In this document: piece by piece, positions 8,790-17,101 of the stretch | Position numbering within the stretch: the first letter of the stretch is position 1 | Layout of the letters: the number at the start of each line of letters is the position of its first letter | DNA from: Psychrobacillus lasiicapitis | GTDB taxonomy: Bacteria > Bacillota > Bacilli > Bacillales_A > Planococcaceae | Length of the DNA stretch: 64,000 nt | Assembly: GCF_006861795.1 (NCBI RefSeq) | Contig: NZ_VDGH01000008.1 | Span: forward strand, 213,504-277,503 | Direction: 5' to 3' | Program-made: the position numbers and the translations under genes | The notes under the pieces: generated by a model | Told to the model about the DNA's origin: nothing | The model's database searches: none | The model's input: the letters and a program-made list of their open reading frames with translations, nothing else

Positions 8790-9458
8790 CTATATCATTT
8801 CGATACTTAAAGAACGTATTAAATTCTGAAGGTCTTCCTGCGTATGTTTCTCTAATCTTTTCGAAGCTTTTTCCGCATTTTTTTCTTTAATTGCATCCAA
8901 TATGTCCGAATGACCTTTCAATATAGTGGTAGCACGTTGCACTCCTTTAGTATTGAGAAGTCTATAATAATAGGTTAATGAATGAAGATCCTCGACAATC
9001 TTTTTCAATCGTAAATTTCCGCTGATTTCGATAATCAATTCATGGAAACGTACATTACATTCTACGATTCTTTCCTTTTCCTCCTTCTTAATAGCTTCTT
9101 GCGTTTCTCGCAGTGTTTCTTCCAATTCCTCCAACTGTTCATCTGTTGCCTGTTCAGCCGTAAGGGCAACTGCAATAGATTCAAGTGCTATGCGACATTC
9201 ATAGATATCTCGAACATCCTGTAAAGAAGGTTCATACACAGTGATTTGAGAATTACTACCCATGGTTAGCAGTCCTTCATTAATCAATGTGCGGATTGCT
9301 TCACGAACAGGACTCCTACTAACCTTAAAATGCTTTGCAAGTTGAGCTTCATACAAACGTTCACCTGGTTTATAGAACCCGCTCCAAATTCTTTCTTTTA
9401 TTGTCTGCTGAAGTTGCAAGTAGTAAGGCTCTGCTTTCTGTAAAGTTTTCTTATTCAT
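8790..9458 (-). CDS. GntR/FadR-type (FCD) transcriptional regulator
   Basis: The 222-residue protein has an N-terminal winged helix, with ERLYEAQLAKHFKVSRSPVR and EAIRTLINEGLL at about 37-67, followed by an all-helical FCD ligand domain with YECRIALES and NVRFHELIIEISGN. FCD domains usually bind organic acids, often with a metal held by Asp/His residues. It heads the operon for the TRAP system and dehydrogenase, and is most simply its local regulator. A TGTCGA direct repeat over its likely -10 (9514-9531) is a possible autoregulatory site. Confidence 0.9.
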   Translation of the reverse strand: MNKKTLQKAEPYYLQLQQTIKERIWSGFYKPGERLYEAQLAKHFKVSRSPVREAIRTLINEGLLTMGSNSQITVYEPSLQDVRDIYECRIALESIAVALTAEQATDEQLEELEETLRETQEAIKKEEKERIVECNVRFHELIIEISGNLRLKKIVEDLHSLTYYYRLLNTKGVQRATTILKGHSDILDAIKEKNAEKASKRLEKHTQEDLQNLIRSLSIEMI

Positions 9459-9513
9459 CCTCGATTCTCCAATTCATATTATGTTTAATAAACAATTGAG
9501 CTAAAAATTTTTC

Positions 9514-9531
9514 TGTCGACTGTCGATTATA
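9514..9531 (-). promoter_or_regulatory. Possible gntR promoter -10 with overlapping operator
   Basis: On the minus strand a perfect TATAAT (9526-9531) is followed by two TGTCGA-type repeats (9514-9519 and 9521-9526). The -35 region is weak. Its position about 60 bases upstream of gntR fits autoregulation. This is inference from sequence only. Confidence 0.3.
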
Positions 9532-9595
9532 ATAAGCAGTATATTTGTTCATGAGTGCACTTATGACTATTTTTAATCATGTAACAAAAGAGATG

Positions 9596-9639
9596 AAAAA
9601 GAGGCTTCCCATAAGTTCAATGAACTCATGGAAAACCTC
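9596..9639 (-). terminator. Strong terminator of the sigma-54 operon
   Basis: The 19-bp arms 9601-9619 and 9621-9639 pair completely in minus-strand RNA, three pairs being G-U, and are followed by UUUUU. In plus-strand RNA the same three positions mismatch, so the orientation is clear. It lies 79 bases past the stop of the acetoacetate-decarboxylase-family gene. Confidence 0.85.
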
Positions 9640-9717
9640 AGTTGTGTCGTATTAAAAATATTATTTTTTATCATCCATAAAACGGGATATCGCTGGCTAA
9701 TGAATAAGTATCTATAC

Positions 9718-10449
9718 TCACTTATATTCAGCAATAATTTTTCCCCACCCATTTTCTTCGGTTGCATAAAAGTCTCCCTTAATAACCCCACCACCTAGAA
9801 TTTTCATAGGCTTTAATAATTCTAGCGGTTCTCTTTCAGTCGATTGGATATTTACTTGTGTAGCAACTGCAAACTTCTCCTTCAGTACAAAGTCGGGATT
9901 TGTATCTCTTTCGATAATTTGTTTAGACGAAGGCTCTCCGCCCGGGTGGGGGATAGTCTTTATAAGTAAGTGTGGTGTCGTTTTTGGTTCCTCCACTATT
10001 GGTAGGTCAGCAGTCTTCTCGCCGATTAATTCTAAAAACACTTTGCCATCTTTTTCAACTTTCCCCCTAAATAAATCATTGTTCTCTGTCAATGAAATTT
10101 TTGCATACTTTTTCGGATATCCCCAAAGTTCTCTACCTGCAGCTATTGCTGCGTCATTGTTTTCATATTCATAAATATAATATCCACCAGATTTCCCTTC
10201 AAAGGTAACCGGAATTACAATAGCAGCATCCATATAAGACACCTTATTGCATTTGCTAAAGTCGGTAATGGAGATTACTGCTTTATTACTCACATATTCA
10301 TATGGTGTAAACGAAAGAATTCGACGGACTTCTTCTTCGTTCAATTCTACTACAGCGTATAATGACACATAATCTTTACTTTCATATGGTACAAAAGGAT
10401 CTGGAAACATTGGTGCATGCGCTGGTGTATTATACGATTTTACTGACAC
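9718..10449 (-). CDS. Acetoacetate decarboxylase family protein (first paralogue)
   Basis: The 243-residue protein has the family's catalytic motif AGRELWGYPKKYAKI. The Lys of PKK corresponds to the Schiff-base lysine of clostridial acetoacetate decarboxylase, so a 2- or 3-oxo acid decarboxylase or related Schiff-base enzyme is plausible. The start is GTG with AGGAGG 7 bases upstream. It follows the SSS symporter gene by 13 bases and is the last gene of the operon. A second paralogue opens the same operon. They share the AGRE.WGYPKK core but differ elsewhere, so they may act on different substrates or form a heteromer. Confidence 0.85.
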   Translation of the reverse strand: MSVKSYNTPAHAPMFPDPFVPYESKDYVSLYAVVELNEEEVRRILSFTPYEYVSNKAVISITDFSKCNKVSYMDAAIVIPVTFEGKSGGYYIYEYENNDAAIAAGRELWGYPKKYAKISLTENNDLFRGKVEKDGKVFLELIGEKTADLPIVEEPKTTPHLLIKTIPHPGGEPSSKQIIERDTNPDFVLKEKFAVATQVNIQSTEREPLELLKPMKILGGGVIKGDFYATEENGWGKIIAEYK

Positions 10450-10462
10450 AGTATAACCTCCT

Positions 10463-11881
10463 TTACAACAATTCTTTTTCTTTTGTAAATTTGCTCACAA
10501 CTAAAATGACAATAACTGACACTATTGCTGCTGGGATAAGTTCATACATATAAGCGACCCAAGGTGTATTAATCCAAACCATAGTCACCACAGTACCTGT
10601 GATCATCCCCCAAACAGCTCCCCATTTCGTTACCAAATTTGTATATAAAACTAATAGCAATACCGTTCCAAAGCTCGCAGCGAGTCCCGCCCAAGCATAT
10701 AGCACAAGTTCAAATACTGCTTGTATATCCATTAATGCAATTCCTGTAGCGATAATACCGAAAACTAACATAGTGATACGACTAATTTTAATCATTTGTT
10801 CATTTGTATATGTTCTCTTTGTTATTACTTTTAATAAATCACTAGCAAAAGATTGTGTAACGGTCATTAATTGAGAAGAAAAAGTGGATTGAATAGCTGC
10901 AAAAATAGCTCCAATTACAACCCCAGCAATAACTGGATGCATTGTATCCCCTACCAAAGTTGGAAATACATATTCTGCATCTGCTAAATCAGGTATTAAT
11001 ATTCTTCCAATAAGACCGAGTAAATTTGAACCCATCATTACAACAACTACCCAAAACATTGCGATTAAAGAAGCCTGTCTAACCGTTTTATCATCTTTTG
11101 CTGATAAGAAACGTTGAACAATATGCGGTTGTCCCGGTTCTCCTAACCCAAATCCGACCAACCCGACAATAATTCCAAAAGCAGCGGCGCCTGTTGCCCC
11201 TCCTGCATATGAAAGTAATACTGGATCAAGTGTAAATAGAATATGAAAGAACTCCACTGGACCGCCAAATTCAAAGAAAATCATATAGGCTGGGAATAAT
11301 AATAGTACTGCTAGCATGAGCAATCCTTGGAAAAGATCCGTCAACACTGCAGAATTATATCCGCCAAAAACTGAATAACCTAATACAAACACCGCCGATA
11401 AAACTAATCCCCAGCTATAATCAAAATCTACAATAGAATTCAGTGCTTTCCCTGCTGCTGTCAATTGAGATGCTAAATAAGCAGTAAAGAAAATAATGAC
11501 GATAATACTTGCTACAATCTTAATCATATTCGTGCGATCTTTTAACTTCAAACTAAAGAAATCTACTAAGCTTAACGCACCGAGTTCCTCGCCTTCTTTA
11601 CGAAGACGGGGAGCTACAGCAAACCAGTTAATTAGATAACCTACAATAAACCCTGGCAGCATCCACATCGTTGAAATCCCAGCAGTATATGCATACCCAG
11701 CTGCTCCTATAAAGATCCATCCACTCGTATCTGTAGCACCCGCACTAATTGCTGTCGCCCATGGTCCAAAATTTCGATCTCCTAGAAAATAACCTTCTTC
11801 ACTCTTACTCATACGTCTTTCAGCCATAATCCCGATGACAAAAACAACAGCTAAGTAAACAACAAAAACTGTAAGCATCAT
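10463..11881 (-). CDS. Sodium:solute symporter (SSS/PutP-like)
   Basis: The 472-residue protein has about 13 predicted membrane helices. The N-terminal pattern DRNFGPWATAISAGATDTSG and GLGEPGQPHIVQRFLSAK are SSS landmarks. The late ATFSSQL-type segment (AAIQSTFSSQLMTVTQSFAS) corresponds to the sodium-site helix. The start ATG overlaps the stop of a 36-residue membrane protein (ATGA), so the two are translationally coupled. It probably imports the oxo or hydroxy acid handled by the two decarboxylase-family proteins. Resemblance to proline permease is general; proline is not implied. Confidence 0.9.
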   Translation of the reverse strand: MMLTVFVVYLAVVFVIGIMAERRMSKSEEGYFLGDRNFGPWATAISAGATDTSGWIFIGAAGYAYTAGISTMWMLPGFIVGYLINWFAVAPRLRKEGEELGALSLVDFFSLKLKDRTNMIKIVASIIVIIFFTAYLASQLTAAGKALNSIVDFDYSWGLVLSAVFVLGYSVFGGYNSAVLTDLFQGLLMLAVLLLFPAYMIFFEFGGPVEFFHILFTLDPVLLSYAGGATGAAAFGIIVGLVGFGLGEPGQPHIVQRFLSAKDDKTVRQASLIAMFWVVVVMMGSNLLGLIGRILIPDLADAEYVFPTLVGDTMHPVIAGVVIGAIFAAIQSTFSSQLMTVTQSFASDLLKVITKRTYTNEQMIKISRITMLVFGIIATGIALMDIQAVFELVLYAWAGLAASFGTVLLLVLYTNLVTKWGAVWGMITGTVVTMVWINTPWVAYMYELIPAAIVSVIVILVVSKFTKEKELL

Positions 11882-11988
11882 TTTGCATCACCTTTATTCT
11901 GTGCACGACTTGCAAGAATAAATGTAGAAATAAATCCTATGACAGGAACGATAACATACAAAAACCAAACTAAACCCGCATTCTCCAT
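11878..11988 (-). CDS. Small symporter accessory membrane protein, 36 residues
   Basis: The ORF reads MENAGLVWFLYVIVPVIGF, then ISTFILASRAQNKGDAK. It has one hydrophobic segment with a short positively charged tail. An AGGGGGAAAG ribosome binding site precedes the ATG. Its stop overlaps the symporter start by ATGA. The size, single helix and strict coupling match the small accessory subunits known beside some SSS and NSS symporters (compare MetS for MetP). The function is inferred by analogy; it may stabilise or gate the symporter. Confidence 0.7.
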   Translation of the reverse strand: MENAGLVWFLYVIVPVIGFISTFILASRAQNKGDAK

Positions 11989-12013
11989 TTACTTTCCCCC
12001 TGTAATTTATTTC

Positions 12014-12721
12014 TTAAAGTTCATCAATTACTTTTCCATAAGAAAGTGTATAGCCCCCAACGAAGTAAATAGCACCCACTACTTCTACATCCCCTAATGA
12101 TGCTAATGGATCGTCCAATGATTCTTCCCAGTTTAATGTTGCTTTTCCTGTAACTTGCTTTTTTGTTACTGCATCATAAAATTCATTTTTCAAAATGGTA
12201 TTCAAATGTGTTCCTTCATGTTCTACATGTGGAAATCTTTTCACTTGAAGTCTTGGAAACAAATTTGGTTGTTCGAATGCTTCTCCGGTTTCTTCAAACG
12301 TTACATCAATTATTTTCTTACCTTTACGGCTAACACTACCGGAAACTTTGCCACCGTCCACATTAAATTCAATTTCTCCTATTTTTTTGGGATAACCCCA
12401 AATCTCTCTTCCTGCACATAAAGCATCGTCCGTGTCTACATATTCAAAAGACATACAAGCTCCGTTTATGTCTTTGTATGAACATGGAATGATTAATCCT
12501 CCTTCATTGTAATTATCCAGCCCTTCAATTTTGTTATTTCTTAATAGAAAAACTTCAAATACATCATCTGTCACAGTAAACTCTTTAGGTAAAAGTCTCT
12601 GCATTTTTTCTTTATCTCCTCGACAATAAACACTCACTTTTTCATATTCCTCATAGCGATATGGCAGCTTTGGATATAGTGGAGCATATTCTGGTAAGAT
12701 TGAGTATTCATATTTTTTCAT
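12014..12721 (-). CDS. Acetoacetate decarboxylase family protein (second paralogue)
   Basis: The 235-residue protein contains AGREIWGYPKKIGEIEF, with the Schiff-base Lys of the family. The frame is open 46 codons further upstream, but AAGGAG lies 8 bases before the ATG at 12721 and the upstream part would read through the sigma-54 promoter, so I start it here (MKKYEYSILPEY). It is the first gene of the operon, about 36 bases from the -12 element. The 25-base gap to the small membrane protein suggests co-transcription with the symporter and the other paralogue. Confidence 0.87.
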   Translation of the reverse strand: MKKYEYSILPEYAPLYPKLPYRYEEYEKVSVYCRGDKEKMQRLLPKEFTVTDDVFEVFLLRNNKIEGLDNYNEGGLIIPCSYKDINGACMSFEYVDTDDALCAGREIWGYPKKIGEIEFNVDGGKVSGSVSRKGKKIIDVTFEETGEAFEQPNLFPRLQVKRFPHVEHEGTHLNTILKNEFYDAVTKKQVTGKATLNWEESLDDPLASLGDVEVVGAIYFVGGYTLSYGKVIDEL

Positions 12722-12756
12722 TGTCATTCTCTCCTTTTTCTGTTTACTTAATATAT

Positions 12757-12773
12757 TGCAAGAAGCGTGCCAA
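12757..12773 (-). promoter_or_regulatory. Sigma-54 (-24/-12) promoter
   Basis: On the minus strand the sequence is TGGCACGCTTCTTGCA with a further flanking T, a full match to the consensus TGGCACG-N4-TTGCA with GG and GC correctly spaced. It lies directly upstream of the second acetoacetate-decarboxylase-family gene and downstream of a gene for a sigma-54 activator. This is the clearest regulatory site of the window. Confidence 0.92.
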
Positions 12774-12780
12774 AAATAAA

Positions 12781-12809
12781 AACACTGATAATGAATATTC
12801 ATCAGTGTT
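12781..12809. promoter_or_regulatory. Palindromic upstream activating site for the sigma-54 activator
   Basis: A 29-base dyad with arms AACACTGA and TCAGTGTT around an inner TGAATATTCA palindrome. It lies only 8 bases upstream of the -24 element, unusually close for an enhancer. The Fis-type HTH of the neighbouring regulator is the likely binder. The close spacing could also mean it is a second, inhibitory site. Confidence 0.6.
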
Positions 12810-12851
12810 AGTAAATCAGTTTTACTCAATTTTTTATTAAATATTGAGTAA

Positions 12852-14273
12852 TTACTCATATTTGAGTAATTTTATTTTATGGATATGCGATTCCAATCTG
12901 TATCGTTTTATTTTATTGCTTAATGTTTGTTGTGGTATATCTAAACTTCTAGCAGCTTGCGATATATTCCCCGTCGATTGTTGTAATGCTTCCATAATAA
13001 GCTGTCTTTCTTTTTTCTCTATTTCTTCTTTAAAGCTTACTTTATGATAATTCTCTCGTACATTATTGTTATCTCCATTTGTGGATAGCAATTGAAGATA
13101 GTCAGTTAGCTGTATATCCTTCCTTTCAATACAGTCTGTTTGTACCATGTTGAGTAATCGCTCTATCATATTTTTTAACTCTCTAATATTCCCTGGCCAT
13201 GAATAATCCATTAAATATTCCATTGCCTCATTAGACATACCTTGTATACGTTTCCCAAATTTTTCATTAAAGTGAGCGATGAAATGATTTATCAGAAGAG
13301 GAATATCACTTTTTCGGTTTCTCAGTGGAGGAAGTTCAATATTCAATACACATAGCCGATAATATAAGTCATCTCTAAATTCCTTATTGGCCAGCAATTC
13401 TCTTGGGTGAACGTTTGTCGCCGCAATGATGCGAACATTTACTGGAATTTCTTTTGTTCCTCCCACTCTTCTTACCTTTTGATCTTGAATAACCCGAAGC
13501 AATTTTGCTTGTAAACTTTTTGACAATGAATTTATTTCATCTAAAAACAAAATACCGCCATTCGCTATTTCAAATAGTCCTTCCTTATCTAATGCGCCTG
13601 TATAAGCTCCCTTTACTGTACCGAAAAGATAGGATTCCAATAAATTATCAGGAATAGCAGCACAGTTTTGTGTGATTAAAGGGATACTTTTCGAGCTAGC
13701 ATGATGGATGTTTTGAACGATTACCTCTTTACCTGTCCCCGTTTCACCATATATAAAAATCGGAGATGGAGAGTTTGCAAGCAGCTTTATTTGGTTTTTT
13801 AGTTTTAAAATAGTTTCATCTTCACCAATAAAATATTGGAAATTCTCCTCAAAATTATTAATTTTGTTATCTATTTTGTTTTGATAATCTGTCCTGTTTT
13901 TTTGTAAATCCATTAATTGTTCTTTCAAATTTTGAAGTGCAGAAAAGTCTTGAAATACTTCGTAGGCACCAACTATAACTCCTTCTTTCATAATAGGATA
14001 GGTAGAAGTCAAAGTCGTTTTTCTTTCCCCCCTATAAGTTAAAAATGTTACCTGATTACTACTAATCTCTCTTCCCGTATTAATCACTTCTTGAAAAGTA
14101 CTTTTGCTATCTATTAAATTAGGAAAAACATCAAACACACTTTTCCCGATTATTTTTTCATGATTTAACCCGATGGAATTGACTGCTTTATTGGCAAAAG
14201 TAATTGTCAAATCCGTGTCAACAACCATTACTCCTTCATTAATCGAATTAATCACATTTTGCTCCCAGTTCAT
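12852..14273 (-). CDS. Sigma-54-dependent transcriptional activator (PAS-AAA+-Fis)
   Basis: The 473-residue protein has a PAS sensor (about 1-115), a short coiled linker and the AAA+ domain. The AAA+ domain has Walker A GETGTGKE (176-183), the sigma-54 contact loop GAYTGA (222-227) and Walker B ILFLDE (241-246). A C-terminal Fis-type HTH (GNISQAARSLDIPQQTLSNK) follows at about 436. The usual GAFTGA loop has Tyr in place of Phe, a tolerated variant. There is no receiver domain, so it probably senses a small ligand through PAS. A good AAGGGGGAG site precedes the ATG. The gene lies just upstream of the -24/-12 promoter and probably controls that operon. Confidence 0.93.
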   Translation of the reverse strand: MNWEQNVINSINEGVMVVDTDLTITFANKAVNSIGLNHEKIIGKSVFDVFPNLIDSKSTFQEVINTGREISSNQVTFLTYRGERKTTLTSTYPIMKEGVIVGAYEVFQDFSALQNLKEQLMDLQKNRTDYQNKIDNKINNFEENFQYFIGEDETILKLKNQIKLLANSPSPIFIYGETGTGKEVIVQNIHHASSKSIPLITQNCAAIPDNLLESYLFGTVKGAYTGALDKEGLFEIANGGILFLDEINSLSKSLQAKLLRVIQDQKVRRVGGTKEIPVNVRIIAATNVHPRELLANKEFRDDLYYRLCVLNIELPPLRNRKSDIPLLINHFIAHFNEKFGKRIQGMSNEAMEYLMDYSWPGNIRELKNMIERLLNMVQTDCIERKDIQLTDYLQLLSTNGDNNNVRENYHKVSFKEEIEKKERQLIMEALQQSTGNISQAARSLDIPQQTLSNKIKRYRLESHIHKIKLLKYE

Positions 14274-14434
14274 CGTCTCTCCCCCTTTAAAACCCTTATT
14301 ATACGAAAATTCTTTTAACTATAGAATACACTAAGTTACTCTATATCTACCTATCTTAATTGAAATTTATCAAATTTCGCACATCCACAACAATACCTTT
14401 TTGCTCTTTGTAAGGTATATGAATCTTCCTTCAT

Positions 14435-14467
14435 TAAAAAAATCCAGGACATCAAAATGTCCTGGAT
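14435..14467 (-). terminator. Terminator hairpin, near-duplicate of the mmsA terminator
   Basis: Arms ATCCAGGACA and TGTCCTGGAT over a TCAAAA loop, with a T run on the minus side. The hairpin and flanks match the terminator at 17711-17743 almost base for base. With the decayed mmsA tail next to it, this looks like a fossil copy of that gene end. Confidence 0.75.
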
Positions 14468-14477
14468 CCTATAAAGT

Positions 14478-14625
14478 GAAACTTCAATCAGTGGAGGGTC
14501 TTCATCCCCACTGATTGTTAGTTAAACCAATCGGGCTTTTACGGGCAGTTGAACTCCCTATTATCTTTTCGTTTTTCTTAAATCTTGAAGTGGGAGTCTT
14601 ACTGCCCGTTAATGCGGGATAAATC
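14478..14625. repeat. bcr1-like palindromic repeat element (about 148 bp)
   Basis: It has a 5' hairpin (CAATCAGTGG with its complement near 14510) followed by a long-range stem with arms ACGGGCAG and CTGCCCGT, and inner CTCCC/GGGAG pairs. Size, layout and the minus-strand order TTTATCCCGC, ACGGGCAGTAAGAC and GATTGGTTTAACTAACAATC match my recollection of bcr1 elements of the Bacillus cereus group, which are thought to be mobilised as non-autonomous elements. It separates a terminator from the decayed mmsA tail. Confidence 0.65.
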
Positions 14626-14670
14626 TCGGAAATAAGAAAGTAGCTTACTCTAATTGGTCTCCTAGCCTTC
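14626..14670 (-). pseudogene. Remnant of the 3' end of an mmsA-type gene
   Basis: About 29 of 39 bases match the last codons of the intact methylmalonate-semialdehyde dehydrogenase gene at 17751. In frame the remnant reads DQLE, a stop in place of Gln, then ATFLFP, against DQLEQASFSFP. The stop codon of the GGDEF-EAL gene falls inside it. With the duplicate terminator it marks an old duplication or recombination endpoint. Confidence 0.6.
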
Positions 14671-17088
14671 ATTCTTTACCGGTTTTAAGTGTAATTCACT
14701 TCTCGTAAGCCATTTATCTTCAAAATCAGTTGCAGGTAGTGGACGGCTGATGCCATAGCCTTGCGCAAAATCACAGCAATTCGCAGCCAAGAAATTATAT
14801 TCTTCTACTCCTTCCACCCCTTCGGCAATGACTTTCAAATCTAGTTGCTTAGCTATCGCTATGATTGTTTTTACAATGGCTTTATTCTCAGCGTCTTGAC
14901 TCATACTAATCACAAATGAATTATCGATTTTTAATGAGTCAAGTGGATATTTTGTCAGATAGCTAAACGAAGAGTATCCTGTTCCAAAGTCATCCATTGA
15001 TAGACTTATACCGAGCGCTTTTAATTCATCTAACTTTTCAACCATGACCTCTGCATACATCGCAATACTCTCTGTAATCTCTAACACAATATAGGATGCA
15101 GGGAGTCCATATTTTTCGATAGCGTTTTTCACTTTCACTAAAAAAGTTGGTTCGAGTAACTGTCTTACAGATACATTAACGCTTACGGTTAAAGGCTTGT
15201 AACCCGCCTTTTGCCAACGAGCATTTTGTTCTATTGCAGTATTCAGTACCCAGTGACCTATCGGAATAATCATTCCTGTCTCTTCCGCAATGGAAATAAA
15301 TTCATCTGGTGGAACTTGTCCCAGTGTTTCGTTATTCCAGCGAATAAGAGATTCCATGCCTACTATTTCATTGTTATTTAAATCTATAATAGGCTGATAA
15401 TAAAGTTCAAATTCTTCATTATCTAATGCGCTTCGTAATTGTTTTTCAATCATCATTTTCCTGTAAAGTTTCTGATGCATTTCGTGTGTAAACAATTGAA
15501 AGTCATTCTTTCCTCTTTCTTTTACATGGTACATTGCGATATCTGCATGTTTTATCAATGTATTAGCGTCATCTCCGTCAGTTGGAAAGATACTAATCCC
15601 AATGCTTGGTGTAATAATGTAATCACTGCCATCGAGCCAAAAGCCATTCTTAAATTGTTCCAGCAACTCTTTTGCAAAAGTTTCACTAGCTTCCTCATTA
15701 TGATGCGGAAGTATAATGGTAAACTCATCGCCTCCAAGTCGATAAATTTTGGCACCAGAATGTCTATTTTTCAGTATGTTTTCTAAACGTTTTGTAACTT
15801 CGATTAATAGCAGATCACCTACATCATGTCCGAGTGTATCATTTATATATTTAAAGCGATCTAAATCAATAAACATAATCGCATTCTTACTGTTCTCCAT
15901 TTTAGCTTTTTCAAGAAAGTTAGTTAAATCCTCATTAAACATTCTTCTATTCGGTAACCCTGTTAGGATATCGTGATTGGCTTGGAACATAATTTCATTT
16001 TCATGTTGCTTTCGATCGGTAATATCCATTGAAACAGCAAGTGATCCTGAGCTGTCATTAATATTGATTGGTACTTGAACAGTCTGTAACCATATGGCAT
16101 CTCTTGATTTGGCTGTGACGATTTCCTCTTTTATAAAGAGTTTTTCTGTGTGCTTGAGGATTATCTTCTTTTGATCAACATTTTGTCTTATTACACAAGT
16201 ATCTAGCTGAATGTCATCGTCCGTTTTCCCTATCATATCTTGAATTTTCATTCCCATTAACTGCGCATATGATTGATTGACTAGAGTATATCGACCATTT
16301 TCATCCTGAGCATAAATGTAGTTTGGGTTCAAATCGATAACTTGAAACAGAAAATTTTTTTGCTCAGACAGCTTCATATTCATCTTGTTTACTATTTCTA
16401 GATACATTCTGCTCGACAGAATTAAAAGAGAAATTGCAAAGAGTAAAATCGCAATAGAACTTGGGTATAATCTTGTCGCTGGGAACATATTTAAAGTTCC
16501 TATTGCGTATGCAGTGAAAGCAAAGATATTAAAATAAACTAAAAAAGAACGCATACTCTTGTCTTTTACTTGTAAACTTATTAAAAAACAGAGAATCATA
16601 CTAAGTACAAATAAAAGAATATTAGAATGAAACAACCATGATAGCTCTCCATAAACAGGAAAGTAATATATAGTGGAACCATTATGTATAGCTTCTAATC
16701 CACTAACCCCCTTATTACTCCATCCGCTTATATAAACAACCAAAGCCATCACATAGAATAATAGAACGGTAGTACGATTAATCAGAAAACGCCACTTCTT
16801 TTTTAAGTCATTTGCCAACATCTCATGAACAATTATATATGCTACATAAAAGATCGTGGGCGGTATCATAATAGACCCAAATCGAAAGAGCTTGAAAAAG
16901 ATCTCAATGGTCTCTTCTTTAAAAATAGTAGACGAATACAAAAAGGCAACATCTAATTGCCAGAATGAGGATAACAAAAGGAACATAAAGATAATTTTGG
17001 ATAGATTATTGTTTTTGAATAAAACAAGTATCGTAATTCCAATACATAAGGGAATACAGGATAACAAAATTAAAAATAGAAAAAACAT
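14662..17088 (-). CDS. Membrane PAS-GGDEF-EAL protein (c-di-GMP turnover)
   Basis: The 808-residue protein starts with about seven membrane helices (1-230), then a PAS domain (about 245-360). A GGDEF domain with an intact GGDEF signature (452-456) follows, then an EAL domain from about 545. The EAL signature reads ESL (579-581), keeping the metal-binding Glu. The late motifs DDFGTGYSSF and KVIAEGVE are present, so phosphodiesterase activity is possible. The RxxD inhibitory site before GGDEF is absent. AGGAGG precedes the ATG. It is monocistronic. The last codons run into a decayed mmsA tail, so the natural C-terminus may have been altered slightly. The N-terminal helices resemble the histidine-kinase-type 7TM sensors. 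Confidence 0.93.
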   Translation of the reverse strand: MFFLFLILLSCIPLCIGITILVLFKNNNLSKIIFMFLLLSSFWQLDVAFLYSSTIFKEETIEIFFKLFRFGSIMIPPTIFYVAYIIVHEMLANDLKKKWRFLINRTTVLLFYVMALVVYISGWSNKGVSGLEAIHNGSTIYYFPVYGELSWLFHSNILLFVLSMILCFLISLQVKDKSMRSFLVYFNIFAFTAYAIGTLNMFPATRLYPSSIAILLFAISLLILSSRMYLEIVNKMNMKLSEQKNFLFQVIDLNPNYIYAQDENGRYTLVNQSYAQLMGMKIQDMIGKTDDDIQLDTCVIRQNVDQKKIILKHTEKLFIKEEIVTAKSRDAIWLQTVQVPININDSSGSLAVSMDITDRKQHENEIMFQANHDILTGLPNRRMFNEDLTNFLEKAKMENSKNAIMFIDLDRFKYINDTLGHDVGDLLLIEVTKRLENILKNRHSGAKIYRLGGDEFTIILPHHNEEASETFAKELLEQFKNGFWLDGSDYIITPSIGISIFPTDGDDANTLIKHADIAMYHVKERGKNDFQLFTHEMHQKLYRKMMIEKQLRSALDNEEFELYYQPIIDLNNNEIVGMESLIRWNNETLGQVPPDEFISIAEETGMIIPIGHWVLNTAIEQNARWQKAGYKPLTVSVNVSVRQLLEPTFLVKVKNAIEKYGLPASYIVLEITESIAMYAEVMVEKLDELKALGISLSMDDFGTGYSSFSYLTKYPLDSLKIDNSFVISMSQDAENKAIVKTIIAIAKQLDLKVIAEGVEGVEEYNFLAANCCDFAQGYGISRPLPATDFEDKWLTRSELHLKPVKNEG

Positions 17089-17101
17089 ATAATGAACCTC
17101 C

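Noticed and set aside
10463..11881. Proline permease PutP
   Set aside because: Only general SSS similarity; the accessory protein and oxo-acid enzymes argue for another substrate.
14480..14625. Riboswitch upstream of a gene
   Set aside because: It lies downstream of the GGDEF-EAL gene and far from the start of the sigma-54 activator; its stems fit a bcr1-like repeat better.
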